Positions 8,693-17,327 of a stretch of 64,000 nucleotides of DNA are shown here, piece after piece. The notes under the pieces were generated by a model. That model was not told the DNA's origin. It saw only the letters and a list, made by a program, of their open reading frames with translations, and did not search any database. Every line of letters begins with the position of its first letter. Position 1 is the first letter of the stretch. Position numbers and translations under genes: made by a program. This DNA comes from Mycobacterium sp. PSTR-4-N (lineage in GTDB: Bacteria; Actinomycetota; Actinomycetes; Mycobacteriales; Mycobacteriaceae): NCBI RefSeq assembly GCF_022348085.1, contig NZ_JAKRFN010000012.1, forward strand, positions 62,001 through 126,000, read 5' to 3'.

Positions 8693-11521
8693 TCACGCGT
8701 CGACGTCGGCGAACAGATCGGCGTAACGCGTTCGGAGCTCGGCCTTTTGGACCTTCCCCATGACGTTGCGGGGCAGTGCGTCGACCACCCGCACCGCGCG
8801 GGGCTGCTTGAACCGCGCGAGATCAGCAGCGACGTGGTCGAGCAACTCGCGCTCCTGTGGCTGCTGATCCGGCGCCGGCACGACGACCGCCACCACTGTT
8901 TCGCCGAACTCCGGGTGCGGTACGCCGATCACCGCGGACTCGAGCACCTTCGGGTGGCCGTCGAGCAGCTCCTCGATCTCCTTGGGATAGATGTTGTATC
9001 CCCCGGAGATCACCAGGTCCTTGTCGCGTCCGACGATGCAGAGGTAGCCGTCCTCGTCGATACGGCCCAGGTCGCCGGTGATGAAGAACCCGTCCGATCG
9101 GAACTCGGCCGCCGTCTTGTCCGGCATCTGCCAGTAACCGGCGAAGACGTTGGGACCGCGCACCTCGACGATGCCGACGTCACCGTCGGGCAGCACCTCC
9201 GCTGTGTCGCGGTCGACGACACGCATCTCGGTGCCCGGGAGCGGTTTTCCGACGGTGCCTGGTTTGCGCGGGCCGCCGTCGTAGGGGTTCGTGGTGTTCA
9301 TGCCCGTCTCGGTCATGCCGTAGCGCTCGAGGATCGCGTGGCCGGTCCGTGCGGCGAACGCCTCGTGGTCGCTGGCCAGCAGCGGCGCAGAACCCGAGAC
9401 GAACAAGCGCATCTGCGAGCACTGCTCGGCGGTCAACCGCGGGCTCTTGAGCAACCGGGTGTAGAAGGTGGGCACGCCCATCAGCACGGTGGCGCGCGGC
9501 AGCAGGTCGACGATGGCGTCGGTGTCGAACTTCGACAGGTAGTACATCGACGCGCCGGCCGCCAGCGTCATGTTGACGGCGACGAACAGGCCGTGGATGT
9601 GGAAGATCGGCAGGGCGTGGATGAGTCGATCGTCGGCGGTGTACCGCCACGCCTGCACGAGCGCTTGGCAATTCGATGCGAGGTTGCCGTGGGTGAGCAT
9701 CGCACCCTTGGAACGTCCGGTGGTGCCGGAGGTGTAGAGGATGGCCGCGAGATCTGTCGCATCGGCGTCGAAGATCTCCTCGTGCCGCTGGTCGTCGCGC
9801 AGCAGGGTGCCGTCACCGGACTCGCCGAGGGTTTCGACGACGAGACCGTCGGCGAGGTCGCCGAGTTCGGCGGCGAGATCGGCGTAGTCCGCCTGCCGCT
9901 CGGGCGCGCAGACCAGCACACGGGGCTGCGCGTCACCCAGGAAGTACCGCATCTCGGCGGCGGTGTAGGCGGTGTTGAGCGGCAGGAACACGCCACCGAT
10001 CTGCAGGGTCGCCAGATACAGCGCTACGGCCTCCGGTGACTTGGCCACCTGCATGGCGACACGGTCGCCCGGCGTGACACCGTCGGCCACGAGTCGGGCG
10101 GCGATGCGGTGCACGGTGTCGGCGGTGTCGCGGTAACTCACGGTGCGCCCGTCGGGCACTTCGAACAGAGCCTTGTCAGGCTGTCGCGCAACATGATCGG
10201 TGAACATGCGGTAGATGGTGGGGGGATGCGCCATCGGTGGTGTTCCTCTCTCGTGGGTTCGGGATCGGGCGTCGGCCAGGGCATGCAGTGGCCCGGTGAC
10301 AGCGACGCTGCGCCGGCGCACGAACTCCTCGTGGCGACGCTCGAGTTGGCTGGGTTCGTAGAGGTAGTTGACCATCGCCCCGTAGGACTGCTGCCATGCG
10401 GCGGCACTGGGGTTGGCCGGCCAGTTCAGCCGCCACGCGGCAGCCCCGTTACCGAGGTGGAAACGGGCGACCGCGTCGACCGGGCGTCCGTCGTCACGCC
10501 GCTCCACGGTCAGATAGGTGAGAAGCGCCGACAGGAGTCGGTCGCGACACCGTGCCACCCGGGCAGGGGTGAGATCAGCCGGGTCCAGCATATCCAATTC
10601 GTCGGCGAGCGACCGCAATTCGGGATTGGAGCCGATCCTCGCGTCGAGCCAGGTGCGGAAACCGGGAATCGGTGAGATCGTGGCGAACTGCCGCAGATGG
10701 GGGAGTTCGGCGCTGACCTGTTCGATGACCTGCTTGATCAGGAAACTGCCGAACGACACGCCGGCGAGCCCGTCGAGTGCGTTGTTGATCGAATACAGCA
10801 CTGCGGTGTCCGCGCTGGATGGATCGAGCGGCGAATCTGCCTCCAGGAGCGGGGTGATCCGGTCTGGGATGCCCTGTACCAGAGCGACTTCGACGAAGAT
10901 CAGCGGCACGTCGCCGGTAGCGGGGTGGAAGAACGCGTAGACGCGGCGATCGTCGGGTTGCAGGCGTCGACGGAGCTCGGCATCTCCTGTCATCGGATGG
11001 ACGCTCTCGTAGCGCAGGAGGTGCTCGCGCAGCCGCGGCGGCGAGTTCCATGTCACCTCCGACATGTGGAGGAATCCCCGATTGAACCAGGACGTCAGGA
11101 GGTGGTGGAAGTCGTGGTCGAGGGGCCGCAGACCGGGGTGCGTGCGCATCAGACGACGGAGATCGGCGCGCATCTCCACCAGTGCCAGAGTGGCGCCAGG
11201 AGCGTGGTTCATCCTGCGGAGCAGCTGCTGGCGCGCCGGTTCGACGGCGGTGAACAACCCGATCAGTTCCTCGCCTGCGTGTGAACCGGACTCGCGGACG
11301 TCATCCCACTGCTGGAACGCGGCGCGGACGCGGTCGGCGTCGACGTCGTAGGCGGTGGTGATGTGACTGAAGAAGTGGAGCTTGGCGTCGTCGTCGAGGT
11401 CGGCGTACGCGCCGAGCGCGTCGTGGGCGATCGCCCGCAGGGAGGCCTCCCCGACGTCGCTCATCAGGGTTGCGCACGCGGCGAGCAGCTCGGTCAGTGA
11501 CCGGCTGTCAACGCGTTCCAT
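8693..11521 (-). CDS. Fused malonyl-CoA decarboxylase / malonyl-CoA synthetase (MatA-MatB fusion)
   Basis: A 942-residue bifunctional enzyme. Residues 1 to about 425 are malonyl-CoA decarboxylase, with 'LDGLAGVSFGSFLIKQV', 'ISPIPGFRTWL' and 'RFHLGNGAAAWRLNWPAN'. From residue 430 it is a malonyl-CoA synthetase of the acyl-adenylating family: P-loop 'ILYTSGTTGRSKGAML', 'ERYGMTETGMNTTNPYDGG' (typical of MatB), 'GDLGRIDEDGYLCIVGR' and the catalytic lysine in 'NVMGKVQK'. Together they convert malonate + CoA + ATP to acetyl-CoA + CO2. In Rhizobium these are two genes, matA and matB. An ATG at 10234 (residue 430) has a GAGAGGA ribosome-binding-like sequence before it, so a separate MatB may also be made. 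First gene of the operon with madL and madM; divergent from a GntR regulator. Confidence 0.9.
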   Translation of the reverse strand: MERVDSRSLTELLAACATLMSDVGEASLRAIAHDALGAYADLDDDAKLHFFSHITTAYDVDADRVRAAFQQWDDVRESGSHAGEELIGLFTAVEPARQQLLRRMNHAPGATLALVEMRADLRRLMRTHPGLRPLDHDFHHLLTSWFNRGFLHMSEVTWNSPPRLREHLLRYESVHPMTGDAELRRRLQPDDRRVYAFFHPATGDVPLIFVEVALVQGIPDRITPLLEADSPLDPSSADTAVLYSINNALDGLAGVSFGSFLIKQVIEQVSAELPHLRQFATISPIPGFRTWLDARIGSNPELRSLADELDMLDPADLTPARVARCRDRLLSALLTYLTVERRDDGRPVDAVARFHLGNGAAAWRLNWPANPSAAAWQQSYGAMVNYLYEPSQLERRHEEFVRRRSVAVTGPLHALADARSRTHERGTPPMAHPPTIYRMFTDHVARQPDKALFEVPDGRTVSYRDTADTVHRIAARLVADGVTPGDRVAMQVAKSPEAVALYLATLQIGGVFLPLNTAYTAAEMRYFLGDAQPRVLVCAPERQADYADLAAELGDLADGLVVETLGESGDGTLLRDDQRHEEIFDADATDLAAILYTSGTTGRSKGAMLTHGNLASNCQALVQAWRYTADDRLIHALPIFHIHGLFVAVNMTLAAGASMYYLSKFDTDAIVDLLPRATVLMGVPTFYTRLLKSPRLTAEQCSQMRLFVSGSAPLLASDHEAFAARTGHAILERYGMTETGMNTTNPYDGGPRKPGTVGKPLPGTEMRVVDRDTAEVLPDGDVGIVEVRGPNVFAGYWQMPDKTAAEFRSDGFFITGDLGRIDEDGYLCIVGRDKDLVISGGYNIYPKEIEELLDGHPKVLESAVIGVPHPEFGETVVAVVVPAPDQQPQERELLDHVAADLARFKQPRAVRVVDALPRNVMGKVQKAELRTRYADLFADVDA

Positions 11522-11584
11522 GTCTGCTCCTTCTCTGATCCCCGTCGCTCGCTGCCTGCGATGTGACGGAGCCGATATTCATCC

Positions 11585-11610
11585 GTCGACGTGATATATA
11601 TAACGTCGAC
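11585..11610. promoter_or_regulatory. Palindromic operator candidate in the malonate divergent promoter region
   Basis: A perfect inverted repeat, GTCGACGT (11585-11592) and ACGTCGAC (11603-11610), around a 10-base AT-rich centre (GATATATATA). It lies between the divergent GntR regulator and the malonate operon, in the only AT-rich stretch nearby. FadR/FCD-type GntR proteins bind short palindromes at such places, so autoregulation and control by the neighbouring regulator are inferred. Confidence 0.5.
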
Positions 11611-11676
11611 CGTATCGTATAAAAGTGAGCTGCACCACCCCCGTCGTTCGTTAATCTGAGCCCCAGGAGGTGCGGC

Positions 11677-12339
11677 ATGGTGCGAGTCCCGGAATCGCAG
11701 CGGGTGCGCGACGCGCTGGAGAACGCTGTCGTCGACGGCCACTACCGGCCCGGTCAGCGGTTGGACCCGGCACAGCTGGAGAAGGAGTTCGGCTGTTCCC
11801 GCACGCCGATCCGCGAGGCTCTGCAGGCGCTGGAGCGCTCCGGCCTGGTGCAGATCAAGCCCAAGCAGGGCACGTTCGTCACCGAGCTGAGTATTTCGGA
11901 AGTCGCCGAGCGCTTCGAGGTCATGGCCGAGCTCGAAGGCATGGCCGCCCGACTTTCGGCCGGCCGCATCGAGCGCGAGGCGTTGGCGGAACTGGAGTCC
12001 GCTCTGCAGGAGTGCGAACTCCACGCGACCGAAGGCGATGCCGACGCGTACTACTACGCCAATGCCCGGTTTCACGGCGTCGTCTACGACTCGTGTGGCA
12101 ACGACTACCTGCGTCAGCAGGCCCACGCGCTCAAGCGCGTGCTTCAGCCGTATCGGCGCCTACAACTTCGCGTGCCCGACCGCATGCGACGCTCGATGGC
12201 CGAGCATCGGGTGATCGCCGACGCCATCTCGCAGGGTGACGCGGGGGCCGCCGAGAACGCGGCGCGCGACCACGTCCTGGTCCAGGTCAAGGAGTTCGGC
12301 CACTTGGTGCGCACCTGGCGGCAGCTGTCCGCGAGCTGA
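11677..12339 (+). CDS. GntR-family regulator, FCD/FadR subfamily (MatR-like)
   Basis: A 220-residue protein. The N-terminal winged helix (about residues 5-70) has the GntR hallmark 'FGCSRTPIREALQALERSGLV'. The rest is the all-helical FCD ligand-binding domain, with Asp/His-rich segments ('YYYANARFHGVVYDSCGN', 'EHRVIADAI') of the metal/carboxylate-binding type. Start ATG 11677 follows AGGAGG. It is divergent from the malonate genes, as matR is near matABC in Rhizobium, so a malonate-responsive repressor is the likely role. Confidence 0.85.
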   Translation: MVRVPESQRVRDALENAVVDGHYRPGQRLDPAQLEKEFGCSRTPIREALQALERSGLVQIKPKQGTFVTELSISEVAERFEVMAELEGMAARLSAGRIEREALAELESALQECELHATEGDADAYYYANARFHGVVYDSCGNDYLRQQAHALKRVLQPYRRLQLRVPDRMRRSMAEHRVIADAISQGDAGAAENAARDHVLVQVKEFGHLVRTWRQLSAS

Positions 12340-12363
12340 CGGCAGCAGCCGCGCCACGAGTTC

Positions 12364-13794
12364 TCACGAGGCCGTGGTGCCGGGTGTCTGCACGCGCTGC
12401 GCCAGCCAGGGCAGTGCGTCGGAGAAGGCATGTTCGGCGAACTGCCACGTGTGGAAGCTGATGATCTTGTGGATCGAGCACGAGATTCCCACCGCCTGAC
12501 CGGCCGCGCACAGATCTTCGGCAGCGCCCAACTCGTCGGTGTCGCGCTCCCCGTCATGGCCGCCGAACCCTGACGGGGAGCTCGACTGCGGGCGGTGCAG
12601 GCCGGCGTTCTTCATCACTTGATCGGCGTTGGCCGGGGTGACCGTGTCCTCGAACCAGCCCGCGACATCGGTGTACGGGCCGTGCTCGGTCATCACCGTG
12701 CGCGGATTAAAGGCGTCCCACTGCGCGGCGTCACCGCCGTAGAGCCGGTCGATCGTCTGCTGCCTGGTGCCCGCGGTCGGACCGTGGTCGCCCGCGATGT
12801 CCTCGAACGTCGCGAACAGATCGGGGTGCATCACCGTCAGGTCCACCGCACACGTGCCGCCCATCGACCAGCCGACGACCGCCCAGTTGATCGCTGCGTC
12901 GGACGCACCGTAGTTCGCGACGAGATAGGGCCGAACATCTTCGGTCAGGTGATCGGCGGCGTTGCCGCGCGGCCCGTTGACGCATTCGGTGTCGTTGTTG
13001 AAGCTGCCGCCGACGTCGACGAACACGAAAATCGGGGTCTGGCCGTGGTGCTGGCTCGAGTACTGGTCGATGATCGGCATGATGTTGCCGCTACGCATCC
13101 AGTCCGCCGGGGTGTTGAACTCGCCGGCGATCATCATCACCACCGGCAGTCGCGGTGGCACGGCGCCGGCGAACCAGGCCGGCGGCAGGTAGATGTACTC
13201 GCTGCGATGTGCGAAACCGCTTGCGGTGTCGGGAATGTCGACCTTCACCACCTTGCCGGTATCCGGGGTGGTGTCACGCAGCGAGGGTAGCGCCGAGACG
13301 TCGACCTCGTGGGGGAGCGGGCCCGCGGTGACGGCACCCCAGGCTGATTGCAGCGACGGGTAGTAGCCGACCCACTGGTTCAGCGAGATCGCCGCGGCCA
13401 CCAAGGTCAGCGGTACGGCGAGCACCGACAGCCCACGCCGCCACCAACTGGCGTCGCGCCAGCCCAGTACCGCGATCGCGACTGCCGCGCCGAACACCGC
13501 CGTCCACACCCACAGCGTGACGGGTGCCGGGTCCGAGGCCAGCCCCTCGGAGTTCATATAGGTGCGCGCTGCCAGCGCGACGAGAATGCCGACGGCCGCC
13601 GATGTCGGCACCCAGACCACTCGCCACCGTCGGGTCCGCCAGCCGATGACCGCGATCAGCACGACGACGGCGACGATCTCGACGGTCAGTGGGAACCAGC
13701 CGCCGAGCAGCGAGATGCCGCGGCGGAATTCGTGGAAGTCAGGTGCCGGGAGCTGTGGCAACGGTGGAGGCGGCGTCGGCGTCGGCGGCGGCAT
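12364..13794 (-). CDS. Membrane-anchored alpha/beta hydrolase, putative esterase (antigen-85-like fold)
   Basis: A 476-residue protein. A proline-rich N-terminus is followed by four membrane helices (about residues 28-150), then an extracytoplasmic esterase domain of the EstD/antigen 85 superfamily. The nucleophile elbow is 'VVGWSMGGTCAV'; 'GGSFNNDTECVNGPRGNAADHL' corresponds to the antigen 85 region before the active site, and a late 'SFHTWQFAEHAF' offers the catalytic histidine. Related mycobacterial proteins act in the cell envelope; mycolyl transfer or esterase activity is possible but unproven. Convergent with the GntR gene. Confidence 0.8.
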   Translation of the reverse strand: MPPPTPTPPPPLPQLPAPDFHEFRRGISLLGGWFPLTVEIVAVVVLIAVIGWRTRRWRVVWVPTSAAVGILVALAARTYMNSEGLASDPAPVTLWVWTAVFGAAVAIAVLGWRDASWWRRGLSVLAVPLTLVAAAISLNQWVGYYPSLQSAWGAVTAGPLPHEVDVSALPSLRDTTPDTGKVVKVDIPDTASGFAHRSEYIYLPPAWFAGAVPPRLPVVMMIAGEFNTPADWMRSGNIMPIIDQYSSQHHGQTPIFVFVDVGGSFNNDTECVNGPRGNAADHLTEDVRPYLVANYGASDAAINWAVVGWSMGGTCAVDLTVMHPDLFATFEDIAGDHGPTAGTRQQTIDRLYGGDAAQWDAFNPRTVMTEHGPYTDVAGWFEDTVTPANADQVMKNAGLHRPQSSSPSGFGGHDGERDTDELGAAEDLCAAGQAVGISCSIHKIISFHTWQFAEHAFSDALPWLAQRVQTPGTTAS

Positions 13795-13848
13795 GTCTCC
13801 ATCGTGTCGGCGCCGGCTGTGTACTTGCCGAAAAGAGCTGGGATCTGG

Positions 13849-14166
13849 TCAGACAGCCGACCGGTGCCGAAGCAGACGTCCGCGCTCGATCGCCGTCATC
13901 GCGCCCCAGACTCCGTACTGTTCGGGGGTCCGCAGGGCGTGATCACGGCACTGCTGCAGAACGGGACACTCCCGGCAGATCGCCTTCGCGACCCTCTCCT
14001 TGTGCCGCACCACGGCCCGATGGGGGTCGTCGGGGAAGAAGACCTCGATGGGGTGGTCGCGGCAGCTGCCCCGCCACTGCCAGCTCCACGAGTCTTGCGT
14101 CGGAGGCGGAAGACGCAGGCCGTGTGGGTGCGCGGAGGAGCTCGGGTAGCCACCTCGTCCAGTCAT
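13849..14166 (-). CDS. WhiB-family Fe-S regulator (WhiB3-like)
   Basis: A 105-residue protein with the four cluster cysteines: one in 'WRGSCRDHP' and three in 'ICRECPVLQQC' (C-x2-C-x5-C), followed by the 'YGVWGAMT' turn, which is G-V-W-G-G/A in WhiB proteins. The region before the first cysteine (SWSWQWRG) and the overall spacing match WhiB3 best. WhiB proteins bind a [4Fe-4S] cluster and the principal sigma factor to adjust transcription to redox or nutrient state. The assignment to WhiB3 is by eye only. The gene is divergent from the next one. Confidence 0.85.
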   Translation of the reverse strand: MTGRGGYPSSSAHPHGLRLPPPTQDSWSWQWRGSCRDHPIEVFFPDDPHRAVVRHKERVAKAICRECPVLQQCRDHALRTPEQYGVWGAMTAIERGRLLRHRSAV

Positions 14167-14287
14167 GGGCGGACCTCACTCACACAAGTGCCGTTGCGCA
14201 TCGTGCGTCACGGCGGTCACTCTGGACGTCGGCCCGGGCGTTCGCGGCGTTACAGGGGTTTCCGCACAGCTGACTACTGTCGGCACC

Positions 14288-14710
14288 ATGCAGATCACCG
14301 GGGCGTTCCTGGCCGAGCACGCGGAGATCGTCGACGGCAAACTCAACGTGACGGGCGGTGTCCTCGACCTGGTCAAGGCTCCGGCGGTGGGGTTGACGAC
14401 CGAACGCGGCGAGCAACTGGCGTTGCCGCTGAGCTTGGTGACGTTGATGCAAGCCGGGCCCGACGACGAGGGCAGGCCATTCCGAATGACGTTGGAGGTC
14501 GTCTCCGCCACCGGTGAGGTCATCGTCCTCGGCGATCAGGAGATCCCCGGGGGGCATCGCGAGGGCGAGAACCATTTCTGGATCAGTGACTTCGGGCTGA
14601 CGGCCCACGCGACGGGGCGGGTGGCGCTGATCGCCAGCATCGAGGGAGGTGGCAGCGTGAGCGTGCCGGTGTTCGTCGAACGGGTGGATCGACATCCGGC
14701 CGCCGGCTAG
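14288..14710 (+). CDS. Conserved hypothetical protein (DUF6941-like)
   Basis: A 140-residue soluble, beta-rich protein starting 'MQITGAFLAEHAEIVDGKLN' with 'VTGGVLDLV' and a late 'DFGLTAHATGRVALIASI'. The opening resembles small actinobacterial proteins annotated as DUF6941, whose role is unknown. ATG 14288 is chosen because upstream in-frame codons fall in the divergent promoter region with WhiB. The next gene begins 13 bases after its stop. Confidence 0.65.
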   Translation: MQITGAFLAEHAEIVDGKLNVTGGVLDLVKAPAVGLTTERGEQLALPLSLVTLMQAGPDDEGRPFRMTLEVVSATGEVIVLGDQEIPGGHREGENHFWISDFGLTAHATGRVALIASIEGGGSVSVPVFVERVDRHPAAG

Positions 14711-14723
14711 CGCCGCGCGCTCC

Positions 14724-15383
14724 GTGCGGGTGCTGCTCACGATTCTTCACGTCGTACTCGCGGCCATCGGAATCGTGGTGGTCGGTGGTGCTCTCTCGCG
14801 ACACGCACGCACCGGCGGTCCTCCGGTGCTGCCGGATCTGACCTTCCTCACCGAGTCGATGCTCGTCGATCAGCGCTCGGTGCCCGCCATGCCGGGCACC
14901 CGGTGGGCGACCATCGTCGCATCCCCGCAGGGCGGGCCCGCTCCCGTTCGGCCCGCCGAATGCGGTGTGTTCCTGTCGCAGGGCGAGGTGACGCAGAAAG
15001 CTCTCGGATTGCGGTCGATGAACGGCGCCGCCATCGGTGTGGAGCTGGCGCTCACCCCGCGGCCGGTGCAGATCGACGGGCTCGCCGACCGGTGCGCGTC
15101 GTTCTCGCTGGCCACACCGGCCCTGCAGTCCGAGACCCGGCTGGCTGCACCGCCTTTCGACGACGTGCCGGCCGGCTCGGTCGGCGTGCTGATGCACACT
15201 CGAACGACCACCGACACGCAGTCGCTGGCCTGGGACATCGCGATGATCGTCGGCGTGCACCGCGGGGTTCTGGTGACGGCCGAGTACACGCCGGGACCGC
15301 GCGGGGGCCGGTTCGACCCGGCGCTCGCGGCGGCATTGCCCGACCTCTACCGGGCTCAGCTGACCCGCCTCGACAAAGTCTGA
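14724..15383 (+). CDS. Hypothetical membrane-anchored or secreted protein
   Basis: A 219-residue protein with one N-terminal hydrophobic helix ('LLTILHVVLAAIGIVVVGGAL'), then an extracytoplasmic domain with two cysteines ('RPAECGVF', 'ADRCASFS') that could form a disulphide. The pattern resembles mycobacterial sensor-like domains of the PknH extracellular type, but I cannot assign it. Starts at GTG 14724 (or GTG 14730), 13 bases after the previous stop, so the two are probably co-transcribed. Confidence 0.65.
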   Translation: MRVLLTILHVVLAAIGIVVVGGALSRHARTGGPPVLPDLTFLTESMLVDQRSVPAMPGTRWATIVASPQGGPAPVRPAECGVFLSQGEVTQKALGLRSMNGAAIGVELALTPRPVQIDGLADRCASFSLATPALQSETRLAAPPFDDVPAGSVGVLMHTRTTTDTQSLAWDIAMIVGVHRGVLVTAEYTPGPRGGRFDPALAAALPDLYRAQLTRLDKV

Positions 15384-15435
15384 ATGCCCGCTTTGACATC
15401 ACTGCCAGCCATGTCCTTATCCTGACCTCCCCGCC

Positions 15436-16788
15436 TCACGCGAAATGCGACTTGTACACCTGCCCGTGCACGCCGACGGTGCGATCCACCACCTGCGACA
15501 CCGAGAAGTCCGCAGCCGCAGACAGATACGCGTACGCCGTCGCGCGATCCATCCCCTTGTCGGTCTCCAGGAAGTCCAAAGCGTTCACCACCGCGCGGCG
15601 CATCGCCACGTCGAGGTCACTGCCTTGACCGCCGATCGATGCGTCAGGGTCCGAGAGTCCGATGGGCACCCAGGCGTCCGCGGTCTCGGCGAACGGGTAG
15701 CGGTACGACACCGACGGCGCATCACCCGATCCGGGCTTGCACACCGTCAACCGGTACGTTCCCCGCAGCGAACCCTCCATCGCCGTCAGCGCCACCTCAC
15801 CGTCACCCATGCCCATGTGCGGATCACCCACGTAGAACAGCGCGCCCTCGGCGAAGACCGGCAGGTAGAACGTCGAGCCGGTGCCCAGCAGACGGATGTC
15901 GATGTTCCCGCCGCCGACGGTGGGCGGGATGGAATTCGCCGTCGCCGCGGTCAACTCGGTGTCCTGTGAGAACGCGACGCCCATCATTCCCATGAACGGC
16001 CGCAGCGGAAACCGGACCCGGGAGTCGCCATAGGTCATCACTCCGTGACCGTCCTCGACAGTGGTGAAGGTCGACACGCTCCCGTAGCGGACGGGGTCGT
16101 CTGTGGACCGTCCGTCGGTGCTGATCGGCGGCATCACCTCCGCCAGCGTGATTCCCGCCGGCGGGCCACCGTCGGGCGTGCGGGCCAGCGCACCCTTGCC
16201 GTGCCTACTCGAGACCACGCCGTAGGGGACCCTCGGAATCGCCTCCAGCACGTCGATCTTCAGCACATCACCCGGCTGTGCTCCCTCGACGAAGACGGGC
16301 CCGGTGACCACGTGCGGACCGTCCTTGTCGAAGTCGCGTGGTGTCCTGCGGTACTCGGAGGCGATCGCGATCGCGTCGTCGAGCACATCGGATCTCGCGA
16401 CCCCGTGGGCGCCGAAGTACTCCACGGGGTTTCGGCCCTGATCTTCGAGGATGCCTTCATGGCTGACCGCGTCGATGCTGACCGTCTGGCCGGACGTCAT
16501 CTGCAGCACGGGTTTCGCGTGGACGGTCGGCACATAACCCCACAGCACCTCGTCCGGTCGGGACTGTAGATAGTGGTCGCCGGCGGGATCGCCCTGGCCC
16601 GGCTGCAAGAGCGTGAAGCTCCCTGCGGTCGCCGTGAGCGGCGATGGTCCGGAGCTGCCCGAGGAACACGCCGCTGCGACGCCGACGACACCCGTTCCGG
16701 CGCCGACGGCCGCGACCGCGCGCAGGAAATCCCGTCGCCCCAATCCCGTGCACAGAGCTTCTGCTGCGTGTCGAGCCATGTCAGTCAT
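15436..16788 (-). CDS. Tat-exported acetamidase/formamidase family protein
   Basis: A 450-residue protein. The N-terminus is a twin-arginine signal ('GLGRRDFLRAVAAVGAGTG') ending in a lipobox-like 'VAAACSS', so it is probably a Tat-exported lipoprotein. The rest is the FmdA/AmdA fold: 'VEYFGAHGV', 'GPVFVEGAQPGDVLKIDVL', 'VGDPHMGMGDGEVALTAME'. Family members hydrolyse acetamide or formamide to ammonia. Export is unusual for this normally cytoplasmic family and may mean an envelope or nutrient-scavenging role. It stands alone. Confidence 0.82.
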   Translation of the reverse strand: MTDMARHAAEALCTGLGRRDFLRAVAAVGAGTGVVGVAAACSSGSSGPSPLTATAGSFTLLQPGQGDPAGDHYLQSRPDEVLWGYVPTVHAKPVLQMTSGQTVSIDAVSHEGILEDQGRNPVEYFGAHGVARSDVLDDAIAIASEYRRTPRDFDKDGPHVVTGPVFVEGAQPGDVLKIDVLEAIPRVPYGVVSSRHGKGALARTPDGGPPAGITLAEVMPPISTDGRSTDDPVRYGSVSTFTTVEDGHGVMTYGDSRVRFPLRPFMGMMGVAFSQDTELTAATANSIPPTVGGGNIDIRLLGTGSTFYLPVFAEGALFYVGDPHMGMGDGEVALTAMEGSLRGTYRLTVCKPGSGDAPSVSYRYPFAETADAWVPIGLSDPDASIGGQGSDLDVAMRRAVVNALDFLETDKGMDRATAYAYLSAAADFSVSQVVDRTVGVHGQVYKSHFA

Positions 16789-16925
16789 CGGTCACCTTTC
16801 GTCGGGAGCGTGAAAGGGATTCCCGCGCAGTGTTTCCGCTGTGATAACTCTGAAAAACTGCTGTGTTAGGGAACGATCGTGGGTGTGTCGGTACTGTCGG
16901 GGTACCGCCGAGGAGAGGGACAGCC

Positions 16926-17327
16926 ATGCCGAAAGGCGATGTACGGAACTCAGCGACAGCTTTCCTGACCACTGCCCGCGGCTTCGCGCTGGCAACGGTC
17001 GCGGTGCTGATCGTCTCGTTCGTGACGGCGGGTGAGCTGGTGCAGCTGCACGAACTCGAAGACATCCACGGCGGTGCCGCGATCGCGCTGCACGTCGTCA
17101 CCGCCGGGCTGACAGCCGCGCTGGCGGGGCTCGCCTATCACCGGCGTAGCGGGTGGTGGACGGTGATCCTCGCCGGTCTCGCGTTCGTCTACTCGTTCAT
17201 CCAGGCCGCCTTGGGGGAAGGCGACACCCTCAAATTTCACATACCGGGCGCGTTGTTCCTCGTCGCCGCGATCGTGTGGCTCACCGCCTGGCTCTTTTCG
17301 CCGTCAGCGACCGACCCCGGTCGCTGA
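16926..17327 (+). CDS. Four-helix hypothetical membrane protein
   Basis: A 133-residue protein with four hydrophobic segments and no recognisable catalytic motif; 'GELVQLHELEDIHGGAAIALHV' and 'GEGDTLKFHIPGALFLV' place histidines near the membrane surface. Start ATG 16926 behind GAGGAGAGGGA. Its last 47 bases overlap the 3' end of the convergent WS/DGAT gene. No family recognised. Confidence 0.7.
   Translation: MPKGDVRNSATAFLTTARGFALATVAVLIVSFVTAGELVQLHELEDIHGGAAIALHVVTAGLTAALAGLAYHRRSGWWTVILAGLAFVYSFIQAALGEGDTLKFHIPGALFLVAAIVWLTAWLFSPSATDPGR

Noticed and set aside
8747..10039. 430-codon plus-strand frame opposite the malonyl-CoA synthetase domain
   Set aside because: Antisense shadow of a clearly conserved adenylating enzyme.
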